Shown: in pieces, positions 59,162-64,000 of the stretch
Layout: each line of letters opens with the position of its first letter
How positions within the stretch are numbered: the first letter of the stretch is position 1
Origin: Gemmatimonadaceae bacterium
GTDB lineage: Bacteria; Gemmatimonadota; Gemmatimonadetes; Gemmatimonadales; Gemmatimonadaceae
DNA: 64,000 nt
Assembly: GCA_016742275.1 (NCBI GenBank)
Contig: JACVCD010000004.1
Span: 186,001 to 250,000, forward strand
Reading direction: 5' to 3'
Notes under the pieces: model-generated
Told to the model about the DNA's origin: nothing
Seen by the model: only the letters and a program-made list of their open reading frames with translations
Database searches by the model: none
Program-made: the position numbers and the translations under genes

Positions 59162-60426
59162 CGCTGCAGTGTGCGATTTTCGGCCACACCAAGCACCACG
59201 ATGCGCTCCGGCGTGCCGCCAACCTGTAGTGTGCGCGTCAACGAGGGCACACCGTTCGCACTCAGCGCGATTTCGTACACACGACCCTGAGTCGGGCTTG
59301 TCATGTACACGGCGCCTTCAACGAAGGCAAGAAATGGCGTGAGTACCGTGCCACTGGTCGGCATCGCTGGCACGACGCCACCCAATGTACCGGTCACCTG
59401 TCGTGTGCTCATGTCGACGATGTACAGCGCACCAGTGCGTCCAAGCACGACGGCAAATCGTCCGCTGTGATCGATGTTCGCCGTCCAGTCGAGATCACTG
59501 TTCGGCAGGATGATCGGCAGCATCGTGCGCGTCGATGCCTGCGTGACCCCCAGACTCCGTGTTTGTGTGCTCACCGGTTGTCCACGAAGGGACATGAGCA
59601 CGAGGAAATTGGATTGCCCATCGCGCGCCCAGACGGTGCCCACACCAAATCGTGTATCGGACGCGTGCACGAACTTGGTGAAGGTGGCTCCCGTACTTCC
59701 CGTGCTCACGAGCAGCGCACCATCGGCGCAGCCGTAGAGGGCTCCCGTACTATTTCCGGCCAATCCATGGAGCCCCGTGCAATCACGGGAACGTCCCACC
59801 TCCTGACCGGCCCGGTTGTAGACCACCACACCAAGTGGAGACGTCCCGGCCGCGGGATCGCGCAATGATGCGGAGACGAATGCCCCATCCGCCGACGCCA
59901 TGCCCGCGCCATGATGGGCAGATCCGGTATTCACCGTCATCGTCGGAGTGAGATTGCCACCAGCGACTCCCTGTTCACTCCACAGGCGCACATTGCCGCT
60001 GCCATCGAAATGGGCAGAGACCCAGTCACCGACATAGTTGCCATGGATGGGCACTGAGTCCGTGAAAAAGCCCAGTATGCGTGGCGCCGTGAGTACACCA
60101 CGATCGCCCTGTGCGTAGACACCGCCGTCAATGAATCCGACGCGATTGCGGGTCTGGAAATGAGCGAAGGCGACGCGTCCCTTCGCGGTATAGAGGTAAG
60201 TCACGCGGGATGGCAGCCCGCCAATGGAGTCCACTCGTTGGCCATTTGACGCCTGAAGAACCCGGACAAACGGGGCAGTATCAGATACGACCAGGCGACG
60301 GAATTCACTGCTGGGAACCGTATCCTCACCGTTCCCAGTGGGAGAATCGGAGTCGTCGCAGGCAGCGAGTGCGATCAGCGCGACTGCCAGCAACGGCAGC
60401 GGCCGAGGGCGGCGGGCAAAAGACAT
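59158..60426 (-). CDS. AztD-like lipoprotein, putative zinc metallochaperone
   Basis: A 422-residue lipoprotein with lipobox ALAAC at Cys23. The body is a beta-propeller-like protein whose order of motifs follows AztD, the periplasmic zinc chaperone: GRVAFAHF..., VGFIDGGVYAQGD, then WVSAHFDGSGNVRLW. After it come TGSAHHGAGMASADGAFVSAS, GVVVYNRAGQEV, DCTGLHGLAG and LYGCADGALLV. The His pair in SAHHG and the LHG histidine are candidate metal ligands. The AztD N-terminal His-rich loop is reduced here. It is the first gene of the operon and precedes the TonB receptor. Zinc is inferred from family likeness only. Confidence 0.7.
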   Translation of the reverse strand: MSFARRPRPLPLLAVALIALAACDDSDSPTGNGEDTVPSSEFRRLVVSDTAPFVRVLQASNGQRVDSIGGLPSRVTYLYTAKGRVAFAHFQTRNRVGFIDGGVYAQGDRGVLTAPRILGFFTDSVPIHGNYVGDWVSAHFDGSGNVRLWSEQGVAGGNLTPTMTVNTGSAHHGAGMASADGAFVSASLRDPAAGTSPLGVVVYNRAGQEVGRSRDCTGLHGLAGNSTGALYGCADGALLVSTGSTGATFTKFVHASDTRFGVGTVWARDGQSNFLVLMSLRGQPVSTQTRSLGVTQASTRTMLPIILPNSDLDWTANIDHSGRFAVVLGRTGALYIVDMSTRQVTGTLGGVVPAMPTSGTVLTPFLAFVEGAVYMTSPTQGRVYEIALSANGVPSLTRTLQVGGTPERIVVLGVAENRTLQR

Positions 60427-60453
60427 GTGGGGAATGGGCTGGAGGGTTCCACA

Positions 60454-60473
60454 ATCGGTATTGAGTTACCGAT
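60454..60473. promoter_or_regulatory. Palindrome in the zinc-operon leader, possible metalloregulator site
   Basis: ATCGGTA-TTGAGT-TACCGAT: a perfect 7-bp inverted repeat with a six-base spacer. It lies between the predicted promoter and the start codon of the AztD-like gene. A repressor such as Zur or another Fur-family protein could bind here; the sequence does not match the classic E. coli Zur box. Confidence 0.5.
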
Positions 60474-60488
60474 CTCATTAACAGCCGA

Positions 60489-60517
60489 TAAGTAAAATCT
60501 CCGTATTGCGATGTCAA
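60489..60517 (-). promoter_or_regulatory. Promoter of the putative zinc operon
   Basis: On the minus strand a perfect TTGACA (complement of 60512-60517) is followed after 17 bp by TACTTA, with a shifted ACTTAT as alternative -10. Transcription would start near 60483, just before the palindrome. Confidence 0.45.
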
Positions 60518-60567
60518 TATCGTTAAGCGATCCACGTTGCCCCGCAGCAGAACGTGGCGCAGCCCGA

Positions 60568-61734
60568 TCAGGCTCGGGTCAGCTCTCGCAGGACGAGACG
60601 GGTCACACGGCGCGCGAGCTCGTCGGCGGAGCCGTCACCATGCTCGGCAGCGACGGCAATGGCGCGCTCTTCGAGTGCGCCCAGGCGGGCGCCGAGCTGA
60701 ATGCGATGCGTGGCACGGGCGAACCGATCGAGTTCGAGTTGCAACGCAGAGCCAGCGCGGCGTGCACGCGCATCGGCAATGGCCGGAGCACTCCGCTCCT
60801 CGAGTGCAGCCAGTGAAACGATCTGCAGCAGTGTGTCCTGTGCGCTTTGTACAAGCGCGTCGTCCGACACAGCGCCGGGGACTCCGAGGTCCACCCAAAG
60901 CTTTGCCGACGCACAAAGACTCTGCAGCGTCTCGACTTCGTCGCCACCAATCAGCGGCGACGTGACCTGGATAGCAAACACCACCATGCACGCCTGAGCA
61001 ATGGCAGCATGACGGGTCTCCCAGGGCACCACTTCGAGACCGTATTCCGTCGCCGCGGCCTGTGCACGCGCATCGGTGCGGTTGGTGATGCGTACGACCG
61101 TGCGCTCCAGCGGCTGGCGCTTTAGCGCTTCCAGTACGCCACGCGCCGCGTCGCCCGAACCCACGATCAGGAGTGATCGTTCGGCATCGGCATGCACACG
61201 GGCCTGTGCCTCTGCCTGCGCATTCACAAACGCCGCCAGTCGCGCGTGCACACGCTCTCCCAGCGCAGGATCGGCATCACCACCCATCGCGACACGAATA
61301 TGGCGCGCAGCATCGATGGCATGGCGGAATGTGCCATCGAGCGCGCCGCGCGATGTGCCGACATTGCGGGCGGTAGTCCACGCCTGACGGACCTGACCCA
61401 GAATCTCCGGTTCGCCATAGCGCGCGGATTTCATTCCGGCAGCCACGGCAAACAGATGACGCACCGCGAGATCCGCGTCAGCCCGCTCGACTCGCAATGC
61501 AGTCGAAGACTGGCTCAACACCTGATGCGAGAACCATGGCGCAAGCTCCGCCTCGCCCCACCAATACAGCTCTGTGCGATGGCAAGTGCTGACGAGCACC
61601 GCGTCAACCTGCTGCTCGCGCAAAGTCGTCAGCATGTCGCCGGTTCGCTCCGGTGACAACCGCACACCGCCCACCTGCTCTGCTGCACTCGACTCGTGCG
61701 AGCAACCCACCACGTGAAACGGCAGGAGGAACAC
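60568..61734 (-). CDS. hemA: Glutamyl-tRNA reductase
   Basis: The first enzyme of C5 tetrapyrrole synthesis, reducing Glu-tRNA to glutamate-1-semialdehyde with NADPH. 388 residues. The nucleophile Cys51 is in STCHRTELY, where nearly all family members have TCNRTE. AAGMKSARYGEPEILGQV and the NADPH-side LLIVGSGDAARGVLEAL follow. The C-terminal dimerisation helix region is present but short. The GTG at 61734 is one base after the hemH stop, so both are translated from one transcript; a longer frame to 61770 overlaps hemH. It is the downstream gene of the hemH-hemA pair. Confidence 0.92.
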   Translation of the reverse strand: MFLLPFHVVGCSHESSAAEQVGGVRLSPERTGDMLTTLREQQVDAVLVSTCHRTELYWWGEAELAPWFSHQVLSQSSTALRVERADADLAVRHLFAVAAGMKSARYGEPEILGQVRQAWTTARNVGTSRGALDGTFRHAIDAARHIRVAMGGDADPALGERVHARLAAFVNAQAEAQARVHADAERSLLIVGSGDAARGVLEALKRQPLERTVVRITNRTDARAQAAATEYGLEVVPWETRHAAIAQACMVVFAIQVTSPLIGGDEVETLQSLCASAKLWVDLGVPGAVSDDALVQSAQDTLLQIVSLAALEERSAPAIADARARRAGSALQLELDRFARATHRIQLGARLGALEERAIAVAAEHGDGSADELARRVTRLVLRELTRA

Positions 61735-61735
61735 G

Positions 61736-63028
61736 TCAGTTAACCGAAGCAGTAGTCGCCAATGCTGCAACAGATCCAGCTACAGCGGATCCAGCTGCAA
61801 CCGACTCAGACGCGCATTGCACCGCACGTCCTCCAGCGAACTTCTCACGCGGCAAACCTGAATCAAGACGCGAGTGTATGCGTGATGGTACCCCACGGCA
61901 TGCGGTGTTCACACATCCGGGGCATTTGCTCCGGTACTGCGTGCTGAAAGGCTCGCCTGAGTTGAGATGTGCAGAAACAATATCTGCCAGCGCATCGAGA
62001 AACTCGGGACGCGCGTTGAGTGCTGGTGCCCGCCTGAATCCCGTCATGCCATGGGCATGCGCCAACTCAGCGTATTCGATATCGAGCTCAGACAGCGTCT
62101 CGATGTGATCACTGGTGAAAGCGATCGGCACCACGAGCACGTTTTTCTGACCACGTGCCGCGAGCTGTTCGATCACCGTCTCCGTGCTCGGACCCAGCCA
62201 ACGCACTGGCCCGACTTCCGACTGATACGTGACGAGGTACGGATTACGCATTCCGATGTTCTGCACCACACGGCTCACCGTAGCCGCAATCTCCGAGGGA
62301 TAAGAATCACCACGATCGATCACGGAGAGCGGCAGGGAATGCGCACTGAACATCACCAGCACATCGTCACGATCAGCTGCCGGATATTCCTCGAGTCCGT
62401 CCTCAATAGCGCTGGCCATCGCACTCACAAACCCCGGATGCTCACCCCAGCGATCGATGATGCTCCACTCAAAGGCATCTTCGAGTCCCGTGCGCTGTGC
62501 GGCCCGCCAGAGATCATTGAGACTCGAACCAGTGGTCGCGCAGGACCACTGTGGATACTGCGTGAACGCCACCGCGCGCGTGACCCCGTCGGCCTGCATG
62601 GCCCGCAGGGCATCGTCAGCAAAGGGATGCGTATACCGAAAGGCCACGTAGAAGCGATGCGGGGCCGTCTCCGGCGACATCTCATCAAGCCGACGGCACA
62701 TCGCCTCACCCTGCGCCGTTGTCCAACGCAGAATGGGTGAGCCACCACCAATGGCTTCGTACAGCTTGCGAACCTTCGGCGCACGACGCGTGGCGATGAA
62801 CTTTCCCAGCACATCCTGAAACGGCAGCTGGATGATCTCGCGGTCGGCAAACAGGCGCAGCAGAAACGGCTCTACATCGCCGAGCGTGGCCGGACCGCCA
62901 AGATTCATCATCACGATGCCGGTGCCGCCGTTGGCTTTGCCTCTCGTCTCTCCTCTGGTGCCACCGATCTGCGAAGACGGTGCCGGGGTGGGGGTCCGGC
63001 CAGGCGATGGCACATCGGTGGGAGTCAT
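61736..63028 (-). CDS. hemH: Ferrochelatase with vertebrate-type [2Fe-2S] ligands
   Basis: A 430-residue terminal heme enzyme that inserts Fe(II) into protoporphyrin IX. The core is standard: GIVMMNLGGP, MFSAHSLPLSVIDRGD (His230), AFTSDHIETLSELDIEY (Glu310). Four cysteines match the [2Fe-2S] ligands of human ferrochelatase: Cys163 in SCATTGSSL, and Cys369, Cys372, Cys377 in KCPGCVNTAC. The protein continues some 50 residues past that point, ending in an Ala/Val-rich stretch that could touch the membrane. The Pro/Thr/Gly-rich first 32 residues are not part of the fold. hemA follows one base after its stop. Confidence 0.95.
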   Translation of the reverse strand: MTPTDVPSPGRTPTPAPSSQIGGTRGETRGKANGGTGIVMMNLGGPATLGDVEPFLLRLFADREIIQLPFQDVLGKFIATRRAPKVRKLYEAIGGGSPILRWTTAQGEAMCRRLDEMSPETAPHRFYVAFRYTHPFADDALRAMQADGVTRAVAFTQYPQWSCATTGSSLNDLWRAAQRTGLEDAFEWSIIDRWGEHPGFVSAMASAIEDGLEEYPAADRDDVLVMFSAHSLPLSVIDRGDSYPSEIAATVSRVVQNIGMRNPYLVTYQSEVGPVRWLGPSTETVIEQLAARGQKNVLVVPIAFTSDHIETLSELDIEYAELAHAHGMTGFRRAPALNARPEFLDALADIVSAHLNSGEPFSTQYRSKCPGCVNTACRGVPSRIHSRLDSGLPREKFAGGRAVQCASESVAAGSAVAGSVAALATTASVN

Positions 63029-63163
63029 CCGTCAATTTTCGATCACTGCACCGACGCATTCCATTGGGTTCTCTACCGTCGTACGCCCCGTAGTGTTACG
63101 GAGCAAATCACCGACTGCTTCAATCGGGTTTCACAAAGACATTCAGTTGCATCTTGAATGGAA

Positions 63164-64000
63164 TCAGTGACCGATAGGGCCAAAACGGAAGAGCGCGAGC
63201 GGCCACGCCGTGGCGCCCGGTTCGGTACCCATCAGGAACCATTCCGTGTAGCGTCGATCAGCGGGGGTGGCAGTCGTGGCAATAGCCCCAGTCGCACGAT
63301 CGAGCTCAACAGGCACCACGCCCGGTGGCGGAGACCAGGCACCAGCACTTCTGCCTTCATAGGCCGACGCGATGACGCGGCCCGCGATCGGAGCAGCCAG
63401 CGTACCACCAGCCGCACCCGGCGCAATCATCGCCGGCTTATCAAAGCCCAACCACACACCGGTCACCAGTTCGGGTGTCATACCGACGAACCAGACGTCG
63501 GCGTTGTCGTTGGTTGTACCGGTCTTGCCGGCAACGGGCACACTGGCTGGCACCATGCGCCGAAGTGATGTCGCGGTGCCACGCGTCACCACATCCTGCA
63601 TGATGTCGCGCATGATGAAGGCCACGCGCGGATCCATGGCTGCGCGCAGTGGTGCACCGGGCGCGGTGTGTACCACACGACCCGTGCGATCTTCGATGCG
63701 TTGGAGGAAACGCGGTTCCACTGCCACACCACCATTGTCGAAACTGGCGTATGCGGCAACAAAATCGAGCGGCTGCACGACACTCGCGCCGAGTGCGCTC
63801 GATGGATACGGCGCAATGGGCGCCCGCAATCCGGCACGCCGCGCGAGTGCGGTGACCGAGTCCATACCAATCGACAACGCGAGTTGCACGGCCACTGGAT
63901 TGCGTGAGCGTGTCAGTGCCTCACGCACCGTAAGCGCGCCCTGAAACTCGTTGTCGGCGTTGTCAGGCGAATACACCTGTCCGTTATCGAGACGCACGCG
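63164..64000 (-). CDS. Class A penicillin-binding protein, C-terminal transpeptidase part, cut by window
   Basis: The last 279 or so residues of a bifunctional peptidoglycan synthase (PBP1A-like). The frame is open to the window edge, so the glycosyltransferase domain and the SxxK serine lie outside. Visible motifs: SRN in TRSRNPVAVQLAL (the SxN box) and KTGTT in VAGKTGTTNDNADVWFVG. After the KTG box come GVWLGFDKP and GRVIASAYEG, typical of PBP1A. It crosslinks cell-wall peptides in the periplasm. The gap to hemH (63029-63163) holds no gene that I see. Confidence 0.93.
   Translation of the reverse strand, partial: RVRLDNGQVYSPDNADNEFQGALTVREALTRSRNPVAVQLALSIGMDSVTALARRAGLRAPIAPYPSSALGASVVQPLDFVAAYASFDNGGVAVEPRFLQRIEDRTGRVVHTAPGAPLRAAMDPRVAFIMRDIMQDVVTRGTATSLRRMVPASVPVAGKTGTTNDNADVWFVGMTPELVTGVWLGFDKPAMIAPGAAGGTLAAPIAGRVIASAYEGRSAGAWSPPPGVVPVELDRATGAIATTATPADRRYTEWFLMGTEPGATAWPLALFRFGPIGH

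Noticed and set aside
1-64000. CRISPR arrays, IS elements, prophage, tRNA or rRNA genes
   Set aside because: No spaced direct-repeat array, transposase, integrase, phage structural gene or tRNA cloverleaf was found. The only tandem repeat is the coding one at 59014-59061.

Overview
This window is GC-rich bacterial chromosome packed with genes. I saw no insertion sequence, phage gene, CRISPR array, tRNA or rRNA in it. Several traits suggest an aerobic Gram-negative (diderm) soil or water bacterium, most likely of the Gemmatimonadota: many secreted proteins and lipoproteins, two TonB-dependent receptors (one with an STN domain plus FecR and an ECF sigma factor), a PorV-like barrel, three Hanks-type kinases with an unusual C-terminal membrane/coiled-coil tail, an S9 peptidase and frequent GTG/TTG starts. 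The phylum is an inference from gene style; no 16S gene or marker tree was available.

Left part (1-22 kb): an S9 peptidase cut by the window edge, a YkgJ-like cysteine-rich protein, a DUF2721 membrane protein and a cold-shock gene with a long leader. Then come the first kinase, a lipoprotein overlapping a HerA-like ATPase, a DUF547 protein, a Tat-exported class V aminotransferase and a large secreted alpha/beta hydrolase. Next is a regulated TonB module (ECF sigma factor divergent from fecR and a TonB receptor with an STN domain), a Thr-rich lipoprotein and a PorV-like barrel.

Middle (22-47 kb): a PlsC-like acyltransferase, a fadN-fadA beta-oxidation pair, a plant/cyanobacterial-type ispH, a hotdog thioesterase, a tandem Usp and an ITP/XTPase. 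A CGNR zinc-finger protein overlaps a coiled-coil protein. A TetR-ECF pair lies divergent from a FIST / PAS-PAS-GGDEF-EAL pair, with two matching palindromic operator candidates between them. Then follow a DEIH-box helicase, a seven-helix membrane protein with a double CxxC tail, a secreted Asp-rich protein, pfkA, a pseudopilin, rhlE, a putative alpha/alpha-toroid protein, a Spy-like periplasmic protein and an alpha/beta-hydrolase fold protein that lacks its nucleophile.

Right part (47-64 kb): two tandem overlapping kinases lie divergent from lon. A MacB-like permease follows. Next is a four-gene minus-strand operon (AztD-like propeller, TonB receptor, two lipoproteins), best read as a zinc-acquisition system with a palindrome just below its promoter. 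After it come hemA and hemH; HemH carries all four ligands of a vertebrate-type [2Fe-2S] cluster. The window ends inside a penicillin-binding protein.

The two items most worth following are the kinase family with its shared C-terminal domain and the putative zinc operon. Most genes are ordinary housekeeping or envelope functions. Start codons are often uncertain because clear Shine-Dalgarno sites are sparse.
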